The notes below the pieces were generated by a model. It searched no databases. It was not told where the DNA came from and was given only the letters and a program-made list of their open reading frames with translations. From contig NZ_PJRO01000001.1 of NCBI RefSeq assembly GCF_002858745.1, forward strand, positions 186,001 through 250,000: a stretch of 64,000 nucleotides of DNA. Reading direction: 5' to 3'. The translations under genes and the position numbers were made by a program. This document shows, piece after piece, positions 1 to 8,946 of this stretch. The DNA comes from Mesorhizobium loti (lineage in GTDB: Bacteria; Pseudomonadota; Alphaproteobacteria; Rhizobiales; Rhizobiaceae). The first letter of the stretch is position 1. Every line of letters begins with the position of its first letter.

Positions 1-574
1 CATGCAGGTATTTCTGGACGATCACATAGCTGCCGCCGGCGAAGGGCGCATCTTCCTCGCCGATGATGGTGGCATCCGCCGCCGCCTGGTCGACTGGATT
101 CTCGGTGCCGTCCACGAAGCCGATCAAGTCGCGATCGTCGAAGAACTTGAAGCCATGCACTTCGTCCACCGTGGCGACGGCGCCGCCCAACCGCGACATG
201 ATGTGCGTGGCCAGCTCGAAGCACAGATCCATGCTCGCCGCACGGAGATGAAAAAGTATATCGCCGGGGGTAGAAACCGCGTGGTGTACACCATGAATTT
301 CACGGAACGGATGCAGATCCTTTGGCCTTGGCGCACCAAACAGCCTGTCCCAGGCCCGCGAACCAAACCCCATGACACAGGAGAGCTGCCCTTCGAGATC
401 ACGGAACCCGACACCACGCAGCAAGCTTGACAGGTCGGCGCAGAGGTCGCGAACCGTTTCCTCTGCCTCGGGCCCAGGATCGATCGTCACCACCAGGAAA
501 ATGGCGGCGCGCGTAAGCCTGCTTGCAACCGATTGAGAGACTGGGGAGGGAAGACTTGAGACCATTTTGCCCAT
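1..574 (-). CDS. Dyp-type peroxidase, N-terminal part (cut by window edge)
   Basis: The frame reads from an ATG at 574 off the left edge, giving about 191 residues. The family signature G-F-V-D-G-T-E-N-P (the GXXDG haem-pocket motif of dye-decolourising peroxidases, whose Asp is catalytic) is visible near the edge, after about 150 residues typical of the N-terminal ferredoxin-like domain. The C-terminal domain with the proximal haem His lies outside the window. A second in-frame ATG at 565 is an alternative start. No convincing Shine-Dalgarno precedes either. Dyp enzymes oxidise phenolic substrates with H2O2 and are often encapsulin cargo or Tat substrates; I see no Tat signal at this N-terminus. 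It is transcribed divergently from the lyase-like gene at 777. Confidence 0.85.
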   Translation of the reverse strand, partial: MGKMVSSLPSPVSQSVASRLTRAAIFLVVTIDPGPEAEETVRDLCADLSSLLRGVGFRDLEGQLSCVMGFGSRAWDRLFGAPRPKDLHPFREIHGVHHAVSTPGDILFHLRAASMDLCFELATHIMSRLGGAVATVDEVHGFKFFDDRDLIGFVDGTENPVDQAAADATIIGEEDAPFAGGSYVIVQKYLH

Positions 575-776
575 CAACCGTCATCGAGCGTCAGCAACTG
601 ATACGATGCAACGGCGCAGGTCGATCTACAAGTTTCGATATCCATAAATGCCGTGTTCTCCGAAAGATGCTGCCTGCTGACCGGATCTGGCCCATCGGGA
701 TGCTCCTTCGGGGGGCTTGACCCCCGAAGTGCAACAGCAGCACTTCGTGTCTTCTGAGCATATTGGGGACGCTCCG

Positions 777-2225
777 ATGACAGTCGTCGTTACCACCAGA
801 CAGGATATCAACCTCGAGACCGTGTTGCGTGTCGCCTGGCAGAACGAGCCGGTAACACTCAGCGACGCCGCTCTTTCCGAAATCGCCCGCTGCCGAACCG
901 CATTCCTCAACCTCATCGACAACGACCCATCGGTCGTCATTTATGGCGTGACGACAGCAATGGGCGAGCTTGCCCACACGCGTCTTTCCACCGACGAACG
1001 CGAGCGTCATGCCCGAATAAAAGCCTTTGCCGCCGCGACCTCCTTTGGCGACCCCTTCCCTGAGCGTGTCGTGCGCGCCATGGTGTTTGCACGGCTGGCC
1101 AATTTCGTGGAAGGCCATGCGGCGACCACCACACGGATAGCGCTTGCGGTAGCGGACATGCTCGGCGGTCGGCCAATGCCAACGGTTGCCTCTTCCGGCC
1201 AAGGCGGGGCCGGAGAAATCCTCGCCCTCTACCCCCTGTTCGCCGAACTGACTTCGCGCCTTGATCTCGAAGTCAAGGAACGTGGCTCGCTGATCAACGG
1301 CTCGCCATGCGCGGCAGCGCTCGTTGCCGACAGCGCGATTGCCGCAAAACGACGACTGCGACGAGCCGGGCAGGCCTTCGCCCTTTCGATCGAAGCATTC
1401 CGGGCACCGCTTGAGCACTATGATGCGGCGCTCGAGACCCTCTGGGGCGACGAGCACGAAGCAGCGGCCCTGAGGGGCCTGCGCACGCTCCTCGAAGGCG
1501 GAACAAACGCACGGCGCAACTACCAGGCGCCTGTCAGCTTTCGTATCGTGCCCCGGGTCCTCGGCCAGGCACACCGCGCCCTTGCCACCGCCGAACGCGC
1601 AGCGACAATTTCGCTGCGTTCAGCCTCCGACAATCCCGTCTTCGTCCCGCCGGACAACGAACATATCTACGGCCGCTGCATCAGCACCGGCGGCTATCAC
1701 AATGCCATGGCAGCGCCCGCTCTGGACGACCTTGCGGCGATCTGGGCGGATCTTTGCCTGCTGTGCGACCGCCATGGATCCAAGCTGCTGAACGGTGCGG
1801 TATCGCATCTACCCAATCTGCTCATGGTCGATCGGCATCAGAGCGACAGCGATGGACATGGTGCGCTCGGTTATGTCCCCATGGCTTCAACGGGATATCT
1901 GGAACAGGCGAAACTGGCGGCGCAGACGACCTTGATCCCGGGCACGGAGTCGGCCGGCTCAGGTCAGGATGACGTGGCAACGACGGCCTTCATCGCCTGG
2001 ACGAAGGAAGAGAAAGCTGGCCGATATCTCGATGCGTGCCTGGCGGCTCTTTCAGCGGTTGCCTCGCAGGCTTTTTACGCCACAAAGCGCAACGCGCCGC
2101 CTCGGCTTGCACAGTTCATGGATGAGGTGCGTTCTTTCGTGCCGCCGGTGCTGCAGGACAGGATCCTTGGACCAGAACTTCAGCAGCTTGCGCGGCACTT
2201 TACTTCGGAAACGTTCAAGCCCTAG
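777..2225 (+). CDS. Aromatic amino acid lyase (HAL/PAL) superfamily protein with atypical MIO site
   Basis: This 482-residue protein has the overall order of histidine/phenylalanine ammonia-lyases: YGVTT near residue 56 (family YGxNTGFG), LINGSP near 172 (family LLNGT), RxPRVLG near 260 and SASDNP near 285. The normal A-S-G triad that cyclises to the MIO electrophile, followed by D-L-A-P, is not there. A gap-free alignment puts G-A-G-E (144-147) at that place, with an A-S-S-G a few residues earlier (138-141). The segment QAPVSFR has Val where the family has its second catalytic Tyr. The protein may therefore be a divergent lyase, a mutase, or non-catalytic. Start: ATG 777 with GGGGA about 8 nt upstream, preferred over an in-frame TTG at 717. 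Confidence 0.8.
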   Translation: MTVVVTTRQDINLETVLRVAWQNEPVTLSDAALSEIARCRTAFLNLIDNDPSVVIYGVTTAMGELAHTRLSTDERERHARIKAFAAATSFGDPFPERVVRAMVFARLANFVEGHAATTTRIALAVADMLGGRPMPTVASSGQGGAGEILALYPLFAELTSRLDLEVKERGSLINGSPCAAALVADSAIAAKRRLRRAGQAFALSIEAFRAPLEHYDAALETLWGDEHEAAALRGLRTLLEGGTNARRNYQAPVSFRIVPRVLGQAHRALATAERAATISLRSASDNPVFVPPDNEHIYGRCISTGGYHNAMAAPALDDLAAIWADLCLLCDRHGSKLLNGAVSHLPNLLMVDRHQSDSDGHGALGYVPMASTGYLEQAKLAAQTTLIPGTESAGSGQDDVATTAFIAWTKEEKAGRYLDACLAALSAVASQAFYATKRNAPPRLAQFMDEVRSFVPPVLQDRILGPELQQLARHFTSETFKP

Positions 2226-2249
2226 GTGTGGACTCAGCGTTCCGAACGA

Positions 2250-2546
2250 TCAAATCGGCAGCATTTCCGCCTCATCGCCGCGCTTGCGCGGCCGCATCAT
2301 GTCCTTGGCCATGATGCCGCTGGCGCGGCAGAACGCCGCGAAGGCGCGGCATGCTTCCTCAGAGGTCGTGATGCCGACGCTGGCGCCGAAACAGGCATTG
2401 AAAGCCGTCTGATACAGTTTGCCCTGCTTGCCCGTTGGCCACTCGGACAGGAAGTCTATGGCCTGTTCCACGCCATAGATCTCTTCGACCGGCTGGTCTG
2501 GAGTGGGAACGATACGAACGGGTACGGCAAACTGCAATTCGCGCAT
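2250..2546 (-). CDS. DUF982 domain-containing protein
   Basis: A 98-residue cytoplasmic protein with the layout of the rhizobial DUF982 family: an N-terminal beta strand (F-A-V-P-V), an I-Y-G-V-E-Q-A segment, a W-P-T-G-K-Q-G motif around residue 37, then a helical half ending in a charged tail. The family is small, common in multiple paralogous copies in Hyphomicrobiales, and of unknown function. It stands alone here, convergent with the lyase-like gene and separated by about 190 bp from the next minus-strand gene. The only clear anchor is the W-P-T-G motif. Confidence 0.75.
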   Translation of the reverse strand: MRELQFAVPVRIVPTPDQPVEEIYGVEQAIDFLSEWPTGKQGKLYQTAFNACFGASVGITTSEEACRAFAAFCRASGIMAKDMMRPRKRGDEAEMLPI

Positions 2547-2737
2547 GACAACGCCTCTCGACTGCCTCCACCCGGGCGTGAACGTCTTTTCTGGGTGGAA
2601 GTTCCTCGCAGAAGCCTTTTATGGTGAATTGTGGCGAGAGCGCGACCACTGGTTGCATATCTGCAACAGAAACTACCAACATAGGCGTGATGAGGTCGTT
2701 TCTCCTCAAAATAAGCAAACGTCTGGTTGCAGGTTGC

Positions 2738-4252
2738 TCAGCCAGGAGCGAAGCGCGGCCTGCAGTCTCGCGTCGGCGTATCGGGAACCCGTTTGTAGAG
2801 TGCGCCCCAATTCGACAACGACTCTAGCTTTGTCCAGTTGGGCGAAGCATCCATCACCGCGAGATCGGAAGCACCAGCGACCAGATATCCGCTGTCTATG
2901 CGGCAATCGAGCTCATCGCGTCGCAGCTCGAATATCTTGCGGTAGCCGTAGACCAGAATGTTTTCATTCATGTGATCGTGATCCCAGACAACCGGCATCG
3001 GCCCTGGCGGCAGATCTCTCATCGTGTTTGAGAAGGCCTCGACATCGGCACGCAGCTGGCGCTGGCCACTGGTGCGTCCATCGGTGACGACGATCTGCAC
3101 AAGCTGGACGATGACCGCGATGGTCAAGGCGGCGCCGATGATGAAATGCGCGAAGTAGAGCCGGCGCCAGTTCATCGATACCCACAGCCCGGCCATGACG
3201 GCCAGCGGCCAGGTTGCAGGCATCGAATAGCGCGTTCGTCCGATCGGCAGGATGGTGGTGAGAACACCCATAGGCACGGCCGCCAAGAGCAGTGCGTCAA
3301 CGACCCAGCGCCGCTCCTGCGGCAGGTCGGAGCGCGTGAAAGCCATGGCAACCGCTGCCGGCAGGAATGGCAGTTGGTAGAGAAGTGCAAGCGGCAGATC
3401 GCTGAGATGCAGCAGACGGATCAACTGGTTATCGCCGCCAATCTCACCGCCAAGCCGCATTTCGTTCACCCAATGCGCGGTGCCTGCGTCAAGCCGGTTC
3501 GACCAGACCCAGGCCAGCATCGGCAGATGCGCGAGCATGATGACGACGACTGCAGCAAGGGCGTCGCGGGGCTTGCGCTCAAGCAGCGGCATGACAATCA
3601 TCGGCAGTGCTGAAAATGCGACCGGGATCGGGCCTTTGGTCATCGCCGCGCAACCAAGAAAAGCTGCAATGCCAAGCCAAAGCGCGGGCCCGAAATACTG
3701 CCGCGCACGGCCATGCAACCAGAGTGCCAGCGCCATGCCGCACAAGGCCGTGACAGTGACATCCGTCTCGCCGATCCGCGCCTTCAGCAGGATCTGCATC
3801 GAGCAGAGGAAAGCCAGCCCCGCCGTCAGAGCCGCCACCTTGCGGTCGCGTGGCGCAAGGACAAGAGCGGCGGCACCGGCGGAGAGTGCGCCCGCCAATG
3901 CGGCGATCACGCCCGGCAGGCGGATCGATACTTCATCCAAGATGCCGCGCAGCGAGGCGACAGCTGCTATCAGCCAGGGCGTGAAAGGCGGTTTGTTGAC
4001 GTAGGGCATACCGATGAACTTGAGGTGCCACCACGCGCCGCCATCCAGCATCTCCCACACCTGCAGAGCGCGCCGACCTTCTTCGAAACGCAGAGGGCGC
4101 AGCCCCAGATATGGAAAATAGAGGAGGAACCCCGCACCCAGCAGAAACACGGGCCAATATCTGGCCCAGCCTTCCAGCATGTTGATCTGCCATTGCGCGG
4201 GAGATGCGCGCCAACCGGACCACCCGAGCAGTTGCGTGAAGATACCCGACAC
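2738..4252 (-). CDS. ArnT-like (GT-C fold) membrane glycosyltransferase
   Basis: A 504-residue polytopic membrane protein. After a short N-terminal tail and a first membrane helix it carries E-E-G-R-R-A-L-Q-V-W-E-M-L and later Y-V-N-K-P-P-F-T-P-W-L, the periplasmic-loop signature of ArnT/PMT-type GT-C transferases (family D-E-x-R and K-P-P-x-x-x-W). These move sugars from polyprenyl-phosphate donors to lipid A or other envelope acceptors on the periplasmic face. About 10-11 hydrophobic segments follow, then a soluble C-terminal domain of about 110 residues. The Asp of the usual D-E pair is replaced by Glu. The start codon is GTG with a weak Shine-Dalgarno; an ATG at 4180 is possible. No lipid-carrier or sugar genes adjoin it, so the acceptor is unknown. 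Confidence 0.8.
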   Translation of the reverse strand: MSGIFTQLLGWSGWRASPAQWQINMLEGWARYWPVFLLGAGFLLYFPYLGLRPLRFEEGRRALQVWEMLDGGAWWHLKFIGMPYVNKPPFTPWLIAAVASLRGILDEVSIRLPGVIAALAGALSAGAAALVLAPRDRKVAALTAGLAFLCSMQILLKARIGETDVTVTALCGMALALWLHGRARQYFGPALWLGIAAFLGCAAMTKGPIPVAFSALPMIVMPLLERKPRDALAAVVVIMLAHLPMLAWVWSNRLDAGTAHWVNEMRLGGEIGGDNQLIRLLHLSDLPLALLYQLPFLPAAVAMAFTRSDLPQERRWVVDALLLAAVPMGVLTTILPIGRTRYSMPATWPLAVMAGLWVSMNWRRLYFAHFIIGAALTIAVIVQLVQIVVTDGRTSGQRQLRADVEAFSNTMRDLPPGPMPVVWDHDHMNENILVYGYRKIFELRRDELDCRIDSGYLVAGASDLAVMDASPNWTKLESLSNWGALYKRVPDTPTRDCRPRFAPG

Positions 4253-4408
4253 GGATCACCGTCCCGTCTAGATGCCCTATCTCCCCAGCCACCGGCATCT
4301 AACACGGCCGATGCCGCCTGTCTTGCAGCCAATGCAATGCAAAGGTTGAAGAACGACACCATCGGTGTCACATGATAACCTGCTCGAAAACGAACGCCTC
4401 TGGACACC

Positions 4409-5239
4409 ATGGTTACCTATCTCGACGCCGAAACAGCCCCGCTGCGCAACACCGGCCAGATCAGGCTCTACAATGACGAGAGCTTTGCCGGCATGCGCAA
4501 GGCTTGCCTGCTGACGGCGCAATGCCTGGATGAATTGGTCGACATCGTTAAGCCTGGCGTCACCACGAACACGGTCGACCGTTTCGTCTTCGAGTTCGGC
4601 ATGGACCATGGCGCGCTGCCGGCCACGCTCAACTATCGCGGCTACACGAAGTCGTCCTGCACGTCGATCAACCACGTTGTCTGCCACGGCATTCCCGACG
4701 ACAAGCCGCTGCGTGACGGCGATATCGTCAACATCGACGTCACCTACATCCTGGACGGATGGCATGGCGATTCCAGCCGCATGTATCCGGTCGGTACCGT
4801 CAAACGCGCCGCCGAACGCCTGATGGAAGTGACGCATGAGTGCCTGATGCGCGGCCTTGCCGTCATCCGCCCCGGCGTTCGCACTGGCGCCATCGGCCAG
4901 GCCATCCAGGTCTTTGCCGAAGGCGAGCGCTGTTCCGTGGTGCGCGATTTCTGCGGTCACGGCGTCGGCCGGCTGTTCCATGACGCCCCGAACATCCTGC
5001 ATTACGGCCATGCCAACGAAGGCGTGGAAATGCGCCCTGGCATGATCTTCACGGTGGAGCCGATGATCAATCTCGGCCGGCCGCATGTGAAGGTCCTGTC
5101 CGATGGCTGGACGGCGGTTACCCGTGACCGTTCGCTGTCGGCACAATACGAGCACACGATCGGTGTCACAGAGACCGGCTGCGAGATTTTCACGCTGTCG
5201 CCGAAAGGGCTCGACCGGCCAGGCCTTCCGCCACTGTAA
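4409..5239 (+). CDS. map: Type I methionine aminopeptidase
   Basis: The 276-residue protein removes the initiator Met from nascent proteins in the cytosol. All five metal ligands of the pita-bread fold are visible: the two Asp in D-I-V-N-I-D-V-T and W-H-G-D-S-S-R-M, the His in C-G-H-G-V-G, the Glu in T-V-E-P-M, and the Glu in A-Q-Y-E-H-T. The substrate His lies in I-N-H-V-V-C-H-G. Length is normal for type Ia enzymes with a short N-terminal extension. Transcribed divergently from the glycosyltransferase and followed 76 bp later by radC on the same strand. Confidence 0.97.
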   Translation: MVTYLDAETAPLRNTGQIRLYNDESFAGMRKACLLTAQCLDELVDIVKPGVTTNTVDRFVFEFGMDHGALPATLNYRGYTKSSCTSINHVVCHGIPDDKPLRDGDIVNIDVTYILDGWHGDSSRMYPVGTVKRAAERLMEVTHECLMRGLAVIRPGVRTGAIGQAIQVFAEGERCSVVRDFCGHGVGRLFHDAPNILHYGHANEGVEMRPGMIFTVEPMINLGRPHVKVLSDGWTAVTRDRSLSAQYEHTIGVTETGCEIFTLSPKGLDRPGLPPL

Positions 5240-5315
5240 GCCCTATCGCAGGCAGGGGACTCCCACTACACTTCGTCGCACCAGTGAGGCAGGTACGGCT
5301 CGAAGCGGAGGCTTG

Positions 5316-6068
5316 ATGGGCAAGGGGGACAACGAGCGCCGGTACCTGGCCGAACAGCCGGTCTTGCCGCTCGACAAACAGAAAACCGCTGACGACAAGC
5401 CACATTATCTCGGTCACCGCGAAAGATTGCGCGAGCGCTTTGCCAACGCAGGGCAAGGCGCCCTACCCGACTACGAATTGCTGGAGCTTCTGCTCTTCCG
5501 CCTTGTTCCGCGTGCAGACACCAAACCCGTGGCAAAAGCACTGCTTGCCCGCTTCGGTACGCTGGCCGAAGTCCTGGGCGCGCCAACAACACTGCTCCAG
5601 GAGGTCAAGGGCATTGGCCCTGCTGTCGCACTCGACCTTAAGGTGATCGCCGCCGTCACGCATCGCATGCTGCGCAGCGAGCTCACCGGCCGCGAACCGT
5701 TATCGTCCTGGCAGCAGTTGCTGGATTATTGCCACGCGGCCATGGCGTTCGAGACCCGCGAGCAGTTTCGCATCCTGTTTCTCGATAAGAAGAACATGCT
5801 GATCGCCGACGAGGTTCAGCAGACCGGAACGGTCGACCATACGCCCGTCTACCCTCGCGAAGTGATGAAACGAGCGCTGGAGCTTTCGGCCACCGCCATA
5901 ATTCTCGTCCATAACCATCCCTCTGGTGACCCTACCCCGTCCCGTGCGGACATCGACATGACCAAGGAGATCATCGAGGCGGGCAAACGTCTGGGCATCG
6001 CGGTCCACGACCACATCATTATCGGCAAAAGAGGCCATGCCTCGATGAAAGGACTGCTGCTGATCTAA
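5316..6068 (+). CDS. radC: RadC family protein (JAB/MPN domain)
   Basis: 250 residues: a helix-hairpin-helix-like N-terminal part (the helical start [10 protein letters not shown], then G-I-G-P-A near residue 97) and a C-terminal JAMM metalloprotease-like domain with [11 protein letters not shown], the H-x-H plus Asp zinc-site motif of RadC/YkfG. The older DNA-repair assignment of RadC is disputed; the biochemical role is unsettled. The start is ATG 5316, preceded by GGAGG five bases upstream. A longer open frame runs back into map but has no family resemblance there. It probably shares transcription with map. The next gene is convergent, 19 bp away. Confidence 0.93.
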   Translation: MGKGDNERRYLAEQPVLPLDKQKTADDKPHYLGHRERLRERFANAGQGALPDYELLELLLFRLVPRADTKPVAKALLARFGTLAEVLGAPTTLLQEVKGIGPAVALDLKVIAAVTHRMLRSELTGREPLSSWQQLLDYCHAAMAFETREQFRILFLDKKNMLIADEVQQTGTVDHTPVYPREVMKRALELSATAIILVHNHPSGDPTPSRADIDMTKEIIEAGKRLGIAVHDHIIIGKRGHASMKGLLLI

Positions 6069-6087
6069 AGTCTGGACCGTCCTGGCG

Positions 6088-6612
6088 TCAGGGCGTGGCG
6101 ATTTTGCATTCGGCTGCCAGCCGGTCGATCGCGGCGGCTGCACCAGCCAGGAAGAAATCGGCATTGGCGCGGCCTGTGATGACACCGAAACGCCACGAAA
6201 GCCTGAGGTGCCTGGCTGATGCCAACCTGCTGACGGCATCGGTGCCGGGCCGTATCAACGTCCGCGAACCATTGGACACCGACCAGTCTTCCTTGACATT
6301 TTCGCCACGGTCGACCGACACAGCAACGGTGATGGTATCCGCTACGGCAACGCCATCATTCAGTTGCAGCCACTCGCTCCATTGCGGCTCTCCGTCCGGA
6401 CGACACGCAATGGTCAGAACCGGACGGTACCCAAGCGCGCCACTGCCGATGGCGATAATGCTGTCGGCAGAGACAGAAGCGGTGATCGAACCGTCGGGAG
6501 CAGAGCCAAACCGCCAGCGGTCGGCAACGTCGTCAGCCTGCGCGGCACTGCAGCCGAACGCCAGCAAAACCACGCCCAACAGCGGACGAAGTCCGACGAC
6601 CGACCTTGCCAA
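6088..6612 (-). CDS. Small exported protein, VasI/TagO-like fold suspected
   Basis: 174 residues starting at a TTG (6612) with GGAGG five bases upstream. This start gives a clean Sec signal peptide (M-A-R-S-V-V..., a hydrophobic core of about 15 residues, cleavage after A-A-Q-A). The mature part is a beta-rich single domain with a W-R-F start, a C-R-P-D-G-E-P strand, a V-S-V-D-R-G strand and a terminal A-I-D-R-L-A-A-E-C-K. The two Cys could form a disulphide. That pattern resembles the VasI/EvfG (TagO) family, in which a 'C-x-D-G ... R-x-D ... C' arrangement recurs, but there are no type VI secretion genes nearby. Function unknown; the family link is by eye only. Confidence 0.6.
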   Translation of the reverse strand: MARSVVGLRPLLGVVLLAFGCSAAQADDVADRWRFGSAPDGSITASVSADSIIAIGSGALGYRPVLTIACRPDGEPQWSEWLQLNDGVAVADTITVAVSVDRGENVKEDWSVSNGSRTLIRPGTDAVSRLASARHLRLSWRFGVITGRANADFFLAGAAAAIDRLAAECKIATP

Positions 6613-6818
6613 TTTGCCCTCCGCGAAAACAGGCACGACTCTGCTGCAAGCTACGCTGCAGCAGCTTACCAAGTGATTAGTGGTGATTTAGTGGCACCTT
6701 GAGCAACAACCAGTAGTCTGCATGTACAGACTAGCCGAGGAAACGAAAGCCGCAGCGTAACTCATCCACTCGGAAGACGGCCTCGCAGCATAAGCGACCA
6801 CGACACCATTCAAAGAAA

Positions 6819-6840
6819 AAGGCCGCCTTGCGGCGGCCTT
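6819..6840 (-). terminator. Rho-independent terminator of tig
   Basis: Nine-base-pair GC-rich stem (6819-6827 with 6832-6840) and a four-base loop. On the minus strand it is followed by T5-C-T3. It lies 20 bp beyond the trigger factor stop codon. Confidence 0.9.
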
Positions 6841-6859
6841 CGTTCTTGAGCCATTGAGC

Positions 6860-8326
6860 TTATTCGGCGTCTTTGGCGGGTTTCTTCTTCGGCGCTGCCT
6901 TCTTCTTCGGCTCTTCAGCGCCAGCCTCTTCGACCTTTTCCGCCTTCTTGGCTGCGGCCTTCTTGGCGGGCTTGGCCTTGGTCTCGGCTTCCTCGTCCTC
7001 GGCCATCAGCTCTTCCTTGCTCACCTTCTTGTCGGTGACGGAGATCTGGCCGAGCAGATGGTCGACAACCTTTTCCTCGAACATCGGCGCACGCAGCGTG
7101 TTCAGTGCATCCGGGTTGGAGCGGTAGAACTCGTAGACTTCCTGCTGCTGGTTGCCCGGGAAGCGACGGATCTGCTCGAACAAGCCGCGCTGCAGCTCGT
7201 CGTCGGAAACCGTGACGCCGGCCTTTTCCCCGATCTCGGCGAGAACCAGGCCAAGACGCACACGGCGCTCGGCAAGGCGGGTGTATTCGGCGCGGGCTTC
7301 TTCCTCGGTGGTCTCTTCGTCGGCGAAGGTGCGGCCAGCAGCTTCGAGGTCGCGGTTGACCTGGTTCCAGATGTTGGTGAACTCGGCTTCGACAAGCTTG
7401 GACGGCGCTTCGAAGGAATAGGACGTGTCGAGCTGGTCGAGCAGCTGGCGCTTGACCTTCTGGCGCGTCATCGAGCCGAACTGGCTCTCGATCTGGCCCT
7501 TCACGACCTCGCGCAGGCGCTCAAGCGATTCGAGGCCCAGGCTCTTGGCGGTTTCGTCATTGACCTCGAGCTTGCCAGGCGCTTCGACTCCCTTGACGGT
7601 GACGTCGAAGGTGGCTTCCTTGCCGGCCAGGTGTGGTGCCTGGTAGTTTTCCGGGAAGGTCACGGTGACCTGCTTTTCATCGCCAGCCTTGGCGCCGATC
7701 AGCTGATCTTCGAAGCCCGGGATGAATTCCTTGGAACCCAGCACCAGCGGCTGGTCAGTGCCGGCGCCACCAGCGAACGCCTCGTCGCCGATCTTGCCAA
7801 GATAATCGATGGTGACGCGGTCGCCTTCGGCGGCCTTGCCCGACTTGGGCTCGTAAGAACGGGACGACTCGGCGACGCGCTGGACCTGCTCGTCGATTTC
7901 CGATTCCGGCACATCATAGACCGGACGGGTCACCTTGATGTCGGAGAAATCCTTGATCTCGATGGCCGGGATGACCTCGTAGTTCAGCTTGAACTCGAAA
8001 TCGCTGCCGCCAGCCAGGATCTTCTCGGCTTCCTTCTCGTCCTCGGTCATGATGACCTCGGGCTGCATGGCGGCCTTTTCGCCGCGGCCGGTGATGATGG
8101 TGCGCGACTCGTTCAGGATCTCGTTGACCACTTCGGCCATGAAGGACTTGCCGTACACCTTGCGCAGGTGCTGGACCGGCACCTTGCCCGGACGGAAGCC
8201 ATTGATGCGGACCTTGTCCTTGGCATCCGACAGACGGGCCAGGAGCTTGGCCTCCATGTCGCCGGCGGGCACGACGACCTTGATCTCGCGCTTGAGGCCG
8301 GAATTGAGCGTTTCGGTGACCTGCAT
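6860..8326 (-). CDS. tig: Trigger factor
   Basis: Ribosome-bound chaperone and prolyl isomerase, 488 residues. The N-terminal ribosome-binding domain carries the signature G-F-R-P-G-K-V-P near residue 43. It is followed by an FKBP-type PPIase domain ([10 protein letters not shown], about 165-245) and the long helical C-terminal chaperone arms. The C-terminus ends in about 50 residues rich in Lys, Ala and Glu, a low-complexity tail common in rhizobial Tig. The start chosen is the second of two adjacent ATGs (8326, M-Q-V-T-E-T), with AAAGG upstream; the first ATG is 8329. Confidence 0.96.
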   Translation of the reverse strand: MQVTETLNSGLKREIKVVVPAGDMEAKLLARLSDAKDKVRINGFRPGKVPVQHLRKVYGKSFMAEVVNEILNESRTIITGRGEKAAMQPEVIMTEDEKEAEKILAGGSDFEFKLNYEVIPAIEIKDFSDIKVTRPVYDVPESEIDEQVQRVAESSRSYEPKSGKAAEGDRVTIDYLGKIGDEAFAGGAGTDQPLVLGSKEFIPGFEDQLIGAKAGDEKQVTVTFPENYQAPHLAGKEATFDVTVKGVEAPGKLEVNDETAKSLGLESLERLREVVKGQIESQFGSMTRQKVKRQLLDQLDTSYSFEAPSKLVEAEFTNIWNQVNRDLEAAGRTFADEETTEEEARAEYTRLAERRVRLGLVLAEIGEKAGVTVSDDELQRGLFEQIRRFPGNQQQEVYEFYRSNPDALNTLRAPMFEEKVVDHLLGQISVTDKKVSKEELMAEDEEAETKAKPAKKAAAKKAEKVEEAGAEEPKKKAAPKKKPAKDAE

Positions 8327-8663
8327 CATCAAACCTTTTATCTTCACCAATGAGACTGGCAAACGGACCTGCCGTTCGCAGCCTGCCGGATAGTCTTGCC
8401 GGGAGTGGCTTTTGGTACGGAAGCTGGAGCCCTGACCGCTTCGGCGGCTCAATTCTCCCAACGACGCCCCAAAATGTGATTAAGTCTTTGTTTTTCCGAC
8501 TTCATATCACATCTAGCAGAAGCGGATCGTCGCATCCCGTCACATTCGACACGCCTTTTGTCACAGGCGAGGCCGATTTTCAACTATCTTCGCACCCGGC
8601 AGCAAGCTGTGTCTTGACCGGCGACATTGACAGAATGATGGCTACGTGGGATTGCCGGGTCAT

Positions 8664-8748
8664 GCGGATGTGGCGGAACTGGTAGACGCCCCGGATTTAG
8701 GTTCCGGTGCCGAAAGGCGTGGGGGTTCGAGTCCCTTCATCCGCACCA
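8664..8748 (+). tRNA. tRNA-Leu (anticodon UAG)
   Basis: An 85-nt cloverleaf. The 7-bp acceptor stem pairs GCGGATG with CATCCGC, followed by discriminator A and an encoded CCA. A long variable arm and the GGTTCGAGTCC T-arm mark a class II (Leu) tRNA. The anticodon stem CCGGA/TCCGG encloses a seven-base loop with TAG at 8698-8700, reading CUN codons. The 3' side borders the sugar islet, a typical integration point for mobile DNA. Confidence 0.97.
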
Positions 8749-8946
8749 CTCTTCGACCCGAGCTCCAGGCCGCCACCTAAGGCGCAGTCGAAAGCGCCCT
8801 CTACTCGATGCCTTGCCACCTGCCATGGTCGCGCACTCACGCAAATGATGTGTCCGCCCCCCGGCAAGCACCAATATGCGCCGATGAGCTGCTTGCAGTC
8901 GGGCGTTCAACTCGATGAAGGCGCTCCCAAGCTCAACACATCTGGC

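Noticed and set aside
591..1574. A 327-codon minus-strand open frame
   Set aside because: Antisense to the HAL-fold gene, which has clear family motifs.
6088..6612. Type VI secretion locus, suggested by a VasI/TagO-like protein
   Set aside because: No Tss, Hcp, VgrG or effector genes are present; a single remote similarity is not enough.
6854..8353. A 499-codon open frame on the plus strand
   Set aside because: It is exactly antisense to trigger factor, rich in Leu/Gly as expected for mirrored GC-rich codons, and resembles no family.
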